Shown piece after piece: positions 52,123 through 60,576 of a stretch of 64,000 nucleotides of DNA; within the stretch, counting starts at the first letter, position 1; the number at the start of each line of letters is the position of its first letter. The translations under genes were made by a program, and so were the position numbers. The stretch is from contig SVFN01000016.1 in NCBI GenBank assembly GCA_015056815.1, positions 1 through 64,000 of the forward strand, given 5' to 3'. Origin of the DNA: Lachnospiraceae bacterium (GTDB lineage: Bacteria > Bacillota > Clostridia > Lachnospirales > Lachnospiraceae). Below the pieces are notes generated by a model, which did not search any database, was not told where the DNA came from, and saw only the letters and a program-made list of their open reading frames with translations.

Positions 52123-53814
52123 TTATCTGCCAAGCGCTGTAACAAGATGTTCTATCATTTCATCGACTACGGTGATGTAACGGCTTGCAGCATTGTAGGC
52201 ATTCTGGAATTTGATCATATTCTCCAACTCCTCATCATCGGAGATGCCGCTGATCTGCTGTCTCGCTGTCTCGATCTGGTTCACTGTGGTCTGCTCGCTG
52301 TTATAAACACTCTTAAAAACAGCTCCGGTATTCGCCACCTGTGAAACAATGTTGGAATAGTAATCGATCAGGCTCGATTTGGTCGTCACACTGGGATTGA
52401 GTGTATAATTTTCCGACTCCAGTGATTTTTGCAAAAGATCAGCCGTCTCAAAGTCTTCTTCACGAAGGTCATTGATGAATCCGAACAATGTCGGAGTCTT
52501 CAATAATTCCGGATTCACGACCAGATTGCCCAGGCTGTAGCGGGTATGCTCCATTCCCTTGGAAATGTCTTCTTCCTCATATTTATCCGCTGCGATACGG
52601 GTAAACAGCTGAAGCGGGATCTTTTTCCCATCCGGATCCACGCCGTCTTTCATATAGTCAGACTGTGCATCCGGATCGCCGCTCATGTTCTGCGCGGCTG
52701 CATCTGCTTTGTCGGATGCGGTCTTTAACGCTGCGTTGATCTCGCAGACGATATTGTGGATCAGGTTATCAAACTCTGCCTCTACATTCATCAAAACGGA
52801 ATTGGAGATTTCGTTCGTATAGCTGGTAGAGCTCACCAGATCCGTATAATTCGCTCTATGATCACCACGTGCGAGCAACATCGCCTTCACGCTGCCGATG
52901 TCGGTATCCATCGCCGTGGAAATTGTCTGATTCAGATTGTATACGGTTGCCGTGGAGTAATCATATTTCACTTCGCCTGTGACCGGATTGACTTTCTTGA
53001 CGGCATCGCCCTCCCAAAACGGCGTATAAAATTCAGTCGCCTCGTCTTCATCCAGTCCGATCTGGTTCGCCACTTCACGATTGCAGAGAAGATGCCCCTC
53101 CAGGCGAACGGTTACCGAGCCGTCGTTATCCTCTACATACCGGATGTTTCCCAGCGCACCAAGCTTATCCAGCAAAAGATTTCTCTCATCACGCAGATCA
53201 TTCGCATGCTCCACATCCGAAGCCTCGATCTGTACAATAGCATTATTCAATTCCTTGAGTCTTTTGGAAGTCTCATTGATCTGTTTTACGCCAAGCTTGA
53301 TCTGCTTATTCAGATTATCCTGATAATTCTTCAAAGCATCGTATACAGAATTGGAGCGCTCAATAAACTCACTGGCTCTGGTCACGAGCAGACCCTGATT
53401 CACAGAGCTGGAAGGATTCTTCGCCAGTTCCTTGAGTGCTTCGTAAAGATTGTCGAGAGATTTACTGAAACTCTCTCCATCCAGTTCTCCCAAAAGAGTT
53501 TCCGTCTCTGTCAGCACATTATATGATGTTTCATAGAATGCGCTGCGACCGGTCTCTTTACGGTAGGACTGATCCAGGAAAAAATCACGTACAGTACGGA
53601 TCTGGGCGAATGTAACGCCAAGACCTGTCTGCATGTTTGCCACACTTTTGGTATTGGTCGAAAGGGTAAAATACCGATTATCGTTCAATACGACCTGCTG
53701 TCTCGTGTAGCCTTTCGTGCTCACATTGGAAAGATTGTGAGCTGCTGTATTCAGTGCGTACTGCTCTGTCTGTAAAGCACCTGCACCAACATATAAATTG
53801 CCGAATAAGGACAT
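52123..53814 (-). CDS. flgK: Flagellar hook-associated protein FlgK
   Basis: 563 residues. LFGNLYVGAGALQTEQYALN, then TAAHNLSNVSTKGYTRQQVV, is the FlgK start; DDEELENMIKFQNAYNAASR and VDEMIEHLVTAL are the conserved C-terminus. It is the first junction protein of the operon, 17 bases after flgN, whose product is its likely chaperone. This is the copy closest to the usual gene order. Confidence 0.93.
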   Translation of the reverse strand: MSLFGNLYVGAGALQTEQYALNTAAHNLSNVSTKGYTRQQVVLNDNRYFTLSTNTKSVANMQTGLGVTFAQIRTVRDFFLDQSYRKETGRSAFYETSYNVLTETETLLGELDGESFSKSLDNLYEALKELAKNPSSSVNQGLLVTRASEFIERSNSVYDALKNYQDNLNKQIKLGVKQINETSKRLKELNNAIVQIEASDVEHANDLRDERNLLLDKLGALGNIRYVEDNDGSVTVRLEGHLLCNREVANQIGLDEDEATEFYTPFWEGDAVKKVNPVTGEVKYDYSTATVYNLNQTISTAMDTDIGSVKAMLLARGDHRANYTDLVSSTSYTNEISNSVLMNVEAEFDNLIHNIVCEINAALKTASDKADAAAQNMSGDPDAQSDYMKDGVDPDGKKIPLQLFTRIAADKYEEEDISKGMEHTRYSLGNLVVNPELLKTPTLFGFINDLREEDFETADLLQKSLESENYTLNPSVTTKSSLIDYYSNIVSQVANTGAVFKSVYNSEQTTVNQIETARQQISGISDDEELENMIKFQNAYNAASRYITVVDEMIEHLVTALGR

Positions 53815-53831
53815 ACCATCACCTCGTACTT

Positions 53832-54350
53832 CTACTGCTTGGCATCAAAGCTGCCGTTCCTGTTCCCGATACTGCTGCCGCTCATGGCTGCTGTGCGGTC
53901 ATAATCCGCAGTGACCGGCGCGCTGTTCATGCTCTTGATGATGTTCATGTCAAATTCCACCATCTCCAACTGCTGTTCGATCAGTGCCCGGTTCTGTTCA
54001 TTGATCCGTGAGACCGCTCTCACCGCTTCACTCAGCCCGTCTCTTGCCAGAGACAATCGCTTCTGTTCCGCGGGTCTGCCCTCCAGTATCCGGATCAAAG
54101 CCTGTAACTTCAGTGTATCCACGTCCTTGTTCAACACATTGGCGATATCCTTCATCACCTCTGAGCGTTCCCTCTCAAGGTGTGTCAGCCGCCCTACAAC
54201 CTCCTGCTCATCATCCGTGATCTTGCGCAGGACGGAAAGTTCCCCTTTTACGATCACCGGGGTCTTACGCTCAGATAATTCCAAAAGCGTCTTGTATTCT
54301 GTGATCTCCTTTTCCAGAATGACTATTAAATTCTCCATTAAGCTTGCCAT
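53832..54350 (-). CDS. flgN: FlgN-type export chaperone
   Basis: 172 residues, helical and charged: MENLIVILEKEITEYKTLLE, VIVKGELSVLRKITDDEQEV and LEMVEFDMNIIKSMN. It matches the FlgN family in length and heptad form. It holds FlgK and FlgL before export. It lies between flgM and flgK as in Bacillus. Confidence 0.85.
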   Translation of the reverse strand: MASLMENLIVILEKEITEYKTLLELSERKTPVIVKGELSVLRKITDDEQEVVGRLTHLERERSEVMKDIANVLNKDVDTLKLQALIRILEGRPAEQKRLSLARDGLSEAVRAVSRINEQNRALIEQQLEMVEFDMNIIKSMNSAPVTADYDRTAAMSGSSIGNRNGSFDAKQ

Positions 54351-54391
54351 CGGAATTACCTCTTTCTCATCTGTCTATTCAGTCTTTATAA

Positions 54392-54679
54392 CTAACCCAT
54401 CAATGCACTGTAAGCATTGTATTTCTCGATCATCCTGTCTGCAAAATCCTCAGCGCTGACCTGATAGGTACCATTCGCAATACCGGCCTTGATCGGATTC
54501 ACACGCTCAAAACGGATATCATCTGCCTGCGCAACGGCCTTCTTGGCAATGGAAAAATCTTTCCCCGCGCTGGAAATATGAAGAGCATCCGTAAACCCGG
54601 TCTTGCCTGCCTGTGCGACTGGCTTCGGTTTGCGTGTATTATAAAGCTGCTGTACCTGTGTATATGCTTCGATACGCAT
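54392..54679 (-). CDS. flgM: Anti-sigma-28 factor FlgM
   Basis: 95 residues from the ATG at 54679, which has AAGGAGGAG upstream; farther upstream starts lack one and run into the promoter. The N-terminus is flexible (MRIEAYTQVQQLYNTRK). The C-terminal sigma-binding part is KAGIANGTYQVSAEDFADRM followed by IEKYNAYSALMG. FlgM holds sigma-28 until the hook is finished and FlgM is exported. It is the first gene of the operon and is itself under a sigma-28 promoter. Confidence 0.9.
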   Translation of the reverse strand: MRIEAYTQVQQLYNTRKPKPVAQAGKTGFTDALHISSAGKDFSIAKKAVAQADDIRFERVNPIKAGIANGTYQVSAEDFADRMIEKYNAYSALMG

Positions 54680-54735
54680 ATTCACTCCTCCTTCCTGATT
54701 TACTTTCTGCTGAAAATGAAAGTGTCTTACTTTTT

Positions 54736-54762
54736 TTATCGGCATCCTTAACAAGAACTTTA
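54736..54762 (-). promoter_or_regulatory. Consensus sigma-28 (SigD/FliA) promoter of the flgM operon
   Basis: Minus strand: TAAAGTT (-35, first four bases at 54762-54759), 15 bases after TAAA, then GCCGATAA (54743-54736). This is a full consensus match. The ATG of flgM is 57 bases downstream. Confidence 0.9.
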
Positions 54763-54858
54763 TATGTGCTTTGCAAAAAAACTCTTTACTATTCTCAGCC
54801 GTTTTTCCTGTGAAAGCAATGGATTTTACCATTAAAACTCCCTTCGTCCGCCGGATTG

Positions 54859-54867
54859 TGGTATACT
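54859..54867 (+). promoter_or_regulatory. Possible extended -10 promoter
   Basis: TGGTATACT, an extended -10 form, lies 35 bases before the ATG at 54903. No good -35 was found at 17 bases. It would serve the CgeB-type gene. Confidence 0.35.
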
Positions 54868-54902
54868 TAGAAAAATGCTATTGTAAGTGAGGTGTCCTGT
54901 AT

Positions 54903-56111
54903 ATGGAAATGCTATTTTACCGCTATAACAGTATCTGTGAACCGGATCTGATCGCGATCTTTCAAAAATATGGTCTCGACGTTGTAACGATCGAGGAGGA
55001 GATCACCAACAAATCCCTGTCCGGAAGCGAACGGCTGAATCTTCTGACCAGAGCCATTGAAAGTCATACCTTCAGCTTTGTGTTCAGTATCAATTTTTTC
55101 CCATCCATTTCCGATTTATGCGAGATATACAGGATTCCTTACATTTGCTGGACAGTGGATTCTCCTGTGATGGAGCTTTTTAACAAGGCTGTCCGTAATC
55201 AGTACACCCGGATCTTCGTCTTTGACATGGCTCAGTACCGCACCTTATCCCCTCATAATCCGGGGAATATTTTTCATCTTCCCCTCGCCACGAATGTGGA
55301 GCGCTGGGATCAGGTCATACGTTGTGCTTCCGCAAAAGACCGCAAAAGCTATGCCTCCGGTATTTCTTTTGTGGGCTCGCTTTACTCTGAAAAAGATCCC
55401 TATCAGAAATATCTGTCCGTACACGAACTCCCCGACAAAGCAAAAGGATTTGTAGATGGCCTGATCGCCGCACAGTCACAGATCTACGGATATAATCTGA
55501 TGGAAGCGTCCCTGACGGATGAGATGATCGCTCTTTTTAAGAAAAAAATGGCTCCCTTATACCCGGACGAAGAAAACTCGGTCATGAATACAGACCGTTA
55601 TGTCACAGCTCATCAGATCATCGGTATGCACGCCGCCTATGTGGAACGCATTCAGATCCTGAAACGTTTATCGGAAAGTTATCCGGTCGATCTGTACACC
55701 CTGAGCGATACCACTGTGCTCAAGGATTGTGTAAACCTGAACGTGAAAGGCTCTGCCCGCACCTTTACGCAGATGCCTCTGATCTTTCATCACAGCAAGA
55801 TCAATCTAAATATCACCATACGCCCCATCCAGGCAGGGCTTTCCCTCCGGATCTGGGATGTGTTGGGGTGCGGCGGCTTTCTGATCACCAATTATCAGGA
55901 AGAGCTTCCGGAATACTTTACCCTCGGAGAAGATCTGGAAACCTTCACCGGGATCGAAGAACTGCATGACAAATGCGGTTATTATCTGAGCCACGAGGAT
56001 GCACGTTTAAAGATTGCCCAAAAAGGGTACGAAAAGGTACGTTCCCTGCATACCTACGAAAAAAGGATCGCAGAGCTGATACGTATCACTTACCAGTCCC
56101 TGCCATCCTGA
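54903..56111 (+). CDS. DUF3880/CgeB-type glycosyltransferase
   Basis: 402 residues. DUF3880-like part with IPYICWTVDSPVMELFNKAV and IFVFDMAQYRTLS; linker VDGLIAAQSQIYGYNLM; GT-B part SKINLNITIRPIQAGLSLRI, WDVLGCGGFLITNYQEELPE, and an acidic FTGIEELHDKCGYYL. It is the third close paralog after 27256 and 40235, and stands alone beside the flagellar operon on the other strand. The ribosome site is GTGAGGTG. It ends at a strong terminator. Confidence 0.85.
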   Translation: MEMLFYRYNSICEPDLIAIFQKYGLDVVTIEEEITNKSLSGSERLNLLTRAIESHTFSFVFSINFFPSISDLCEIYRIPYICWTVDSPVMELFNKAVRNQYTRIFVFDMAQYRTLSPHNPGNIFHLPLATNVERWDQVIRCASAKDRKSYASGISFVGSLYSEKDPYQKYLSVHELPDKAKGFVDGLIAAQSQIYGYNLMEASLTDEMIALFKKKMAPLYPDEENSVMNTDRYVTAHQIIGMHAAYVERIQILKRLSESYPVDLYTLSDTTVLKDCVNLNVKGSARTFTQMPLIFHHSKINLNITIRPIQAGLSLRIWDVLGCGGFLITNYQEELPEYFTLGEDLETFTGIEELHDKCGYYLSHEDARLKIAQKGYEKVRSLHTYEKRIAELIRITYQSLPS

Positions 56112-56117
56112 GCTTTT

Positions 56118-56160
56118 GGGGGAAATGCTGATCGCATCAGAATTTCCCCTTCTTTATTTT
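56118..56160 (+). terminator. Terminator of the CgeB-type gene
   Basis: GGGGAAAT (56119-56126) pairs with ATTTCCCC (56142-56149), with a second CTGAT/ATCAG stem inside. TTCTTTATTTTATTTT follows on the plus strand, running into the stop of the converging gene. Confidence 0.8.
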
Positions 56161-59051
56161 ATTTTCACTGTTTTCGGAGCTCCTTTTTTCTTAAAGATTT
56201 TGATATAATCCTCTTTTACGGATCTTGGCACCTTGATGACAGCGTCTGCTGCAATTCCTTTAAAAGCCTTGCTACCAACGTTTTTCGCTGTCAGCTCTTC
56301 TGTCCTGATGTTTATCGTCTTCAAGCTCTTGCAGCCGGAAAACGCGTTCTTGCCGATTTTTTCCACTCCGTCACCGATCGTGAGCTTCTTCAGTGCCGTA
56401 CATTTCAGGAACGCGTTGGAACCGATCTGTGCGATATTCTTCCCAAGCGTCACTTTTTTGAGCTTTTTACAGTTTTTAAATGCATTTGCCGCAACAGAGG
56501 TAACTTCATACTCCTCGCCATTTATTGTGATCACAGATGGAATCGAAACAGTCTTGCTGTTTTTATCGGTACAGGCATAAGACACTTCCCCTTCGTCCGT
56601 TATCCGGTAAAGTGCTTTTTTCGCGGGATCTGTATAAACGTACCCAATCGGAAGCTGTTTTTCTTCTTCCTGTGTCTGCATCTCTTTCTGTACCGGCGTT
56701 TCTTCCCCTGTTGTCTGATCCTGTACAGACGGCATCATATTGCCTCCGCTCTCTCCCTGCTCTGTGTTCTTGTCCGTGCCATCACCGGGATCCGACTGCG
56801 TATCCATACCGCCTTCCGGGTCAGATGGCTCATCGGAGCTCTTCTCTGTCACTGTGACTTTCAGCTTACCGGAAAGCGTTTTGAGGTTCGTGCTCCCATT
56901 CTCCGCAAAGACCCACTCTGCCTCGTTTTCTCCAACAGGCAGAACTGCTTCCGGGTCTTTCCACCGAAATTCGCCTTTCACGACAGCTACGATCTGCATC
57001 TTGTCATTTTCCATCAGTCCAAAGTGCAATGCCCCGTCATCATAGAAGCCATATAGCCAGTCACTTCCATTGTAAAACCAGAACATGGCATCCTGTGTAT
57101 CAAACTGCAGCTTTTTCAGTGGCTGACCATCGGCCAGTGTCTTTCCCTCTTCCGTTTTCAGCGGATATCCATATTCGCCAAGTTCCTCCACCTCAGCCTG
57201 CGAGACGCTGACAAGGATCTTCTCCGCTTTTGTCTGTGCCGTATTGGCCGTTTCTTGACACCATACAAGAATCACAGCATTTCCCGCGCCGGTTATCGTT
57301 ACCTTCCCGTCTGTGTCCACCGTAACAACTCTGTCATTCTCCACAGGAGCACCCAGTGCGTTTTCGCTTTCCTCCACCTCATAGGTCAGTCCGACTGTCT
57401 CTCCCTGTGTGTCGACCGCCGCACATCCAAGGTCAAAGTCTTTTGCGCCAAAGCACACCTCATACTCCTTTTGTCCGGTTCTTACTCCCGGTACTGCCTT
57501 ATTGACAACAAAGGTTACCGGATCACTGTCTTTGCCAAAATCGCAGCAGGACACCCTGCAGTAGAAGCTCCACTTGCCGGCATTATAACCGGCAGGGATC
57601 TGAAAGCTGTCTGCCACTGCACCCTCTACTGCCTCGTAATTTCCCGGGATCTCCTGTCCGTCTCTTTCTTCGATGGGAGCGCAGTACCACTGATAAGCCA
57701 TTTCGGCAGACGCATCATTTTCCGCGGTCACAGACAGTCGGTCTGCCATCGTATAGCCAAAGGTCACCTCCGACGGCTGTATCGGCTGGGCATTGATCCT
57801 GATCTGCACGGACTTGCCGCAGATCGTACAGCTGCCGTTTACATAGTTGTGTTCATGTGCCTCATATTTATCAAAAGCAAGCTCCGGATATTGAAACTCC
57901 GTGTCCGCTCCGCTCCAGAATGCGCTTTCCACATGACTGTCTGCGAAAGTCTGTCTGCCAAAATAAGTGTCCTTCGTCTCACTGCCTGTCAGATAAAAGT
58001 CATAATAAATCTTACCAGTCGTACTGTCGGTCTGATCGTCCCAGGTACAATCCACTCCGTACCAGGAATCATCTAACTGCACATAATTCCACATATGGGA
58101 TTCTCCGGATCCGTTACTGCTCGTTTTTCCCCAGCCGCTGATCAATACGCAGGGAATGTCATATCTGGCGCATAGCAGTTTGAAGGCTTTGGCATATCCT
58201 GCACAGACGGTTTCCCTGCCGATCAGGGCGCTGTAAGGAGTCTGGTAAGCCCGGTCGGATGTCGAACCGCTTGTATATGCTACCGTATTGCAGACATAAT
58301 CGTGAATGATCCGGATCCTTTTCTCATCAGTTGACACTTTATCTATGTAATAAGGATATCCCTTCATGGCAGCAATGGCTGTATCCAATGCCTGATCCAT
58401 AGACTCTTTGTCCCCGGTATCTGTGTAGATCACTGCCAGTTTGAACACTACCTGGCTGATCGTTACCGTCACTCCGGATACCGTCAGCGGTCTTTTGATG
58501 GACGTGATCCGGTAATCACTGATGCTCATGCTCCAGCTGGTCGAATAGCGGACATTGATCAGCCAGTTTAATTCCGGATGATCATAAAGCAGTGCATAGA
58601 AAGCGGGTTTCACACTGTTGTCGATCTGTGTACTGATCTGATCGCGCAGATCGCTCGAAATACTGAAGCTGTTGGTGGCATCCACTGTGATCTGCTGATC
58701 CTTGAAAACAAGCTCCGGCAGTCCCAGATCCACTTTGTCACTGTGAGGACCTTCCAGATACGATTGGTACAGACTGTCATACACCTGTTTTGACAGATCA
58801 TCCAGCTGTTCTCTGTATGCGCCGGCGAAACTGCTGCCGTTTAAAAGAGTCTCCCGCGGATACAGGCTCTTCTCCTCCGGCTCTTGTATCTCCTCCAGTC
58901 CGCCGATCCCCTCATGGAACTCTTCGCACTGTATTTCCTCAATCCGGGCTGCGTCAGCTTTGATTCCATTGAAAAACAACAAACAGATAACAAACAAATA
59001 AGAAAGTATTTTCTGTGTCTTACCGTTGGTTCTAACATCAGCATTTCTCAT
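56154..59051 (-). CDS. Secreted transglutaminase-like protein with BspA-type leucine-rich repeats
   Basis: 965 residues from the ATG at 59051, chosen for AGGGAGGT six bases before it. A signal peptide is seen (ILSYLFVICLLFFNGIKADA). The transglutaminase core is at about residues 240-370: ETVCAGYAKAF (Cys), ESHMWNYVQLDD (His) and GVDCTWDD (Asp) give the triad. Ig-like domains follow, then a Pro/Gln/Glu-rich linker, then LRR_5 repeats (VAANAFKNCKKLKKVTLGK, IGSNAFLKCTALKKLTIGD, IGKNAFSGCKSLKTINI). Probably a surface protein that cross-links or binds host or wall proteins. Monocistronic. Confidence 0.85.
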   Translation of the reverse strand: MRNADVRTNGKTQKILSYLFVICLLFFNGIKADAARIEEIQCEEFHEGIGGLEEIQEPEEKSLYPRETLLNGSSFAGAYREQLDDLSKQVYDSLYQSYLEGPHSDKVDLGLPELVFKDQQITVDATNSFSISSDLRDQISTQIDNSVKPAFYALLYDHPELNWLINVRYSTSWSMSISDYRITSIKRPLTVSGVTVTISQVVFKLAVIYTDTGDKESMDQALDTAIAAMKGYPYYIDKVSTDEKRIRIIHDYVCNTVAYTSGSTSDRAYQTPYSALIGRETVCAGYAKAFKLLCARYDIPCVLISGWGKTSSNGSGESHMWNYVQLDDSWYGVDCTWDDQTDSTTGKIYYDFYLTGSETKDTYFGRQTFADSHVESAFWSGADTEFQYPELAFDKYEAHEHNYVNGSCTICGKSVQIRINAQPIQPSEVTFGYTMADRLSVTAENDASAEMAYQWYCAPIEERDGQEIPGNYEAVEGAVADSFQIPAGYNAGKWSFYCRVSCCDFGKDSDPVTFVVNKAVPGVRTGQKEYEVCFGAKDFDLGCAAVDTQGETVGLTYEVEESENALGAPVENDRVVTVDTDGKVTITGAGNAVILVWCQETANTAQTKAEKILVSVSQAEVEELGEYGYPLKTEEGKTLADGQPLKKLQFDTQDAMFWFYNGSDWLYGFYDDGALHFGLMENDKMQIVAVVKGEFRWKDPEAVLPVGENEAEWVFAENGSTNLKTLSGKLKVTVTEKSSDEPSDPEGGMDTQSDPGDGTDKNTEQGESGGNMMPSVQDQTTGEETPVQKEMQTQEEEKQLPIGYVYTDPAKKALYRITDEGEVSYACTDKNSKTVSIPSVITINGEEYEVTSVAANAFKNCKKLKKVTLGKNIAQIGSNAFLKCTALKKLTIGDGVEKIGKNAFSGCKSLKTINIRTEELTAKNVGSKAFKGIAADAVIKVPRSVKEDYIKIFKKKGAPKTVKIK

Positions 59052-59143
59052 ACGGGCACCTCCCTGTGTCGGTCTTTGATTTTCCCCGTTTGCCATTGCG
59101 CTTCACAGTCCCCCAACGTGTTCACGCATATAGTGTATATTTG

Positions 59144-59172
59144 ATTATCGTCATTTTTTACATTGTTAGCAA
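59144..59172 (-). promoter_or_regulatory. Tentative SigA promoter
   Basis: Minus strand: TTGCTA (59172-59167), 17 bases, GATAAT (59149-59144). It could serve the gene starting at 59051. The match is moderate. Confidence 0.35.
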
Positions 59173-59238
59173 GTACTTTTTAAAATATTTCATATATTGT
59201 TCACAAATTCATCAAATAATTCCTATTTTCAGAGCATA

Positions 59239-59293
59239 CAAAAAAGCTCCTGCACTGCTTCGGATGTTTCCGCCTTATGCGCAGGAGCCTTTT
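59239..59293. terminator. Strong terminator after the carboxypeptidase gene
   Basis: GCTCCTGC (59246-59253) pairs with GCAGGAGC (59281-59288), with a CGG-containing inner part. The minus strand continues with TTTTTTG and the plus strand with TTTTTAC, so it may act both ways. Confidence 0.85.
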
Positions 59294-59338
59294 TACGTTA
59301 CTCATGTTCCACCTGATTATTCCGTTTTCTGTTTGCCG

Positions 59339-60532
59339 TTACTTTGAAAGCTCATGATACAGCGCCACATGATCGTAAATGCATCGCCAGCTGCTGCTGC
59401 TTCCCGCTGTGACGCACAGATATTCTCTGCCGGAGCTGCTTTTCCCGAAACTGGCACTGCAGTTTCCGGACTGTACCACAAATCCAGTCTTGGCACACAG
59501 GATCTCGCCTCCGGTATCCTTATCCTCGATCCGCCGCAAAAACCAGTTGGAAATCGTAATCCCCTCCGGATGCTGCTCTGTCGGAGTCGTCGTGTACACT
59601 CTCTCGGACATGACTTCCCTGCACAGCTCATTGTCCATAGCTGCCCGAAGGATCACTGCCATATCGTAAGGAGTACTATAGTGATCATCATCGTAAATTC
59701 CCACGCAGTTGGTAAAATGTGTCGTGCTTCCGATCCCCAGCTGCTCGCATTTTTGATTCATTAACTCCACAAATGCTTCCTGAGAGCCCGCCACATAAGT
59801 GGCAAGTCCTACTGCGGCATCTGCCCCGGAGGGAAGGATCGTTCCGTAAAACAGATCCTTTACCGGGATTTTCTCATCTACCAGAAATCCAGCAGAAGAA
59901 CAATCATTACTGTAGCTATAGTCCGTGATCTGTTGTGTCATGGTAAAGGTGTCCTCCAGATCCTCCACCTGCTCTGCCGCCACCAGTACCGTCAGGATCT
60001 TCGTCATGGAGGCCGGACAGATACGATTCCTTCCCTCCCGTTCTGCAAGGATCTCGCCGTCATCCGCATCAATAAAGATCACCGAGGTACTGACTACCTC
60101 CTCCGGTATCTGTAACATCTGTGCGGCATCGTTAAACACATAGTCCGTTGTTTCATGCTCTGAAATATCCTGTGCTTCCCGCTCTGCGGACGGTTCTTCC
60201 ACGTCTGCTTCCTGCGCGGGAACAGCCTTTGCCACGTCCTCCACATCTGCTGCCACATCCGCCACTGTTTCCGCAGTCTCAATGCTGACTGTCTGTGCCT
60301 TCTTATCTTCTTTATTTTTATGCAGATCGATCAGTCCGTTTACCAGAAACACCAGAAACACTACGATCATGATCGAAACCGGGAATCCCAGCAAAACAGC
60401 TTTCCGGATCATTCGCTGACGTTGTCTTTTTCGCTTCCTTTGCTCCATTCTCTGCTGACGTATCCTGCGTCTTTTTTCAAATTCTTCATCGGTATCGATC
60501 CAGTTTGGATCATAGTTCTGGTTGTTTTGCAT
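59339..60532 (-). CDS. D-alanyl-D-alanine carboxypeptidase, S11 family
   Basis: 397 residues. A basic N-terminus precedes one membrane helix (VLLGFPVSIMIVVFLVFLVN), then an acidic linker. The S11 domain has the Ser-Lys nucleophile SMTK and the KTG box (LCAKTGFVVQSGN). The third motif reads LPSGADAAVGLA, where the usual SxN is SGA, a variant in this family. There is no C-terminal amphipathic anchor. It trims peptidoglycan stem peptides outside the membrane. It follows the TraX-GGDEF gene by 44 bases in one transcript. Confidence 0.88.
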   Translation of the reverse strand: MQNNQNYDPNWIDTDEEFEKRRRIRQQRMEQRKRKRQRQRMIRKAVLLGFPVSIMIVVFLVFLVNGLIDLHKNKEDKKAQTVSIETAETVADVAADVEDVAKAVPAQEADVEEPSAEREAQDISEHETTDYVFNDAAQMLQIPEEVVSTSVIFIDADDGEILAEREGRNRICPASMTKILTVLVAAEQVEDLEDTFTMTQQITDYSYSNDCSSAGFLVDEKIPVKDLFYGTILPSGADAAVGLATYVAGSQEAFVELMNQKCEQLGIGSTTHFTNCVGIYDDDHYSTPYDMAVILRAAMDNELCREVMSERVYTTTPTEQHPEGITISNWFLRRIEDKDTGGEILCAKTGFVVQSGNCSASFGKSSSGREYLCVTAGSSSSWRCIYDHVALYHELSK

Positions 60533-60576
60533 GGTTTTTTCCTTTTTTCTGTTTTTATTTTTCTAAAAGGGAAGCG

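Noticed and set aside
52756-53526. Plus-strand open frame of 256 codons within flgK
   Set aside because: Antisense to conserved flgK coding sequence, without a ribosome site.
57255-58076. Plus-strand open frame of 273 codons within the transglutaminase gene
   Set aside because: Antisense shadow of a GC-richer coding region; no start signal, no family match.
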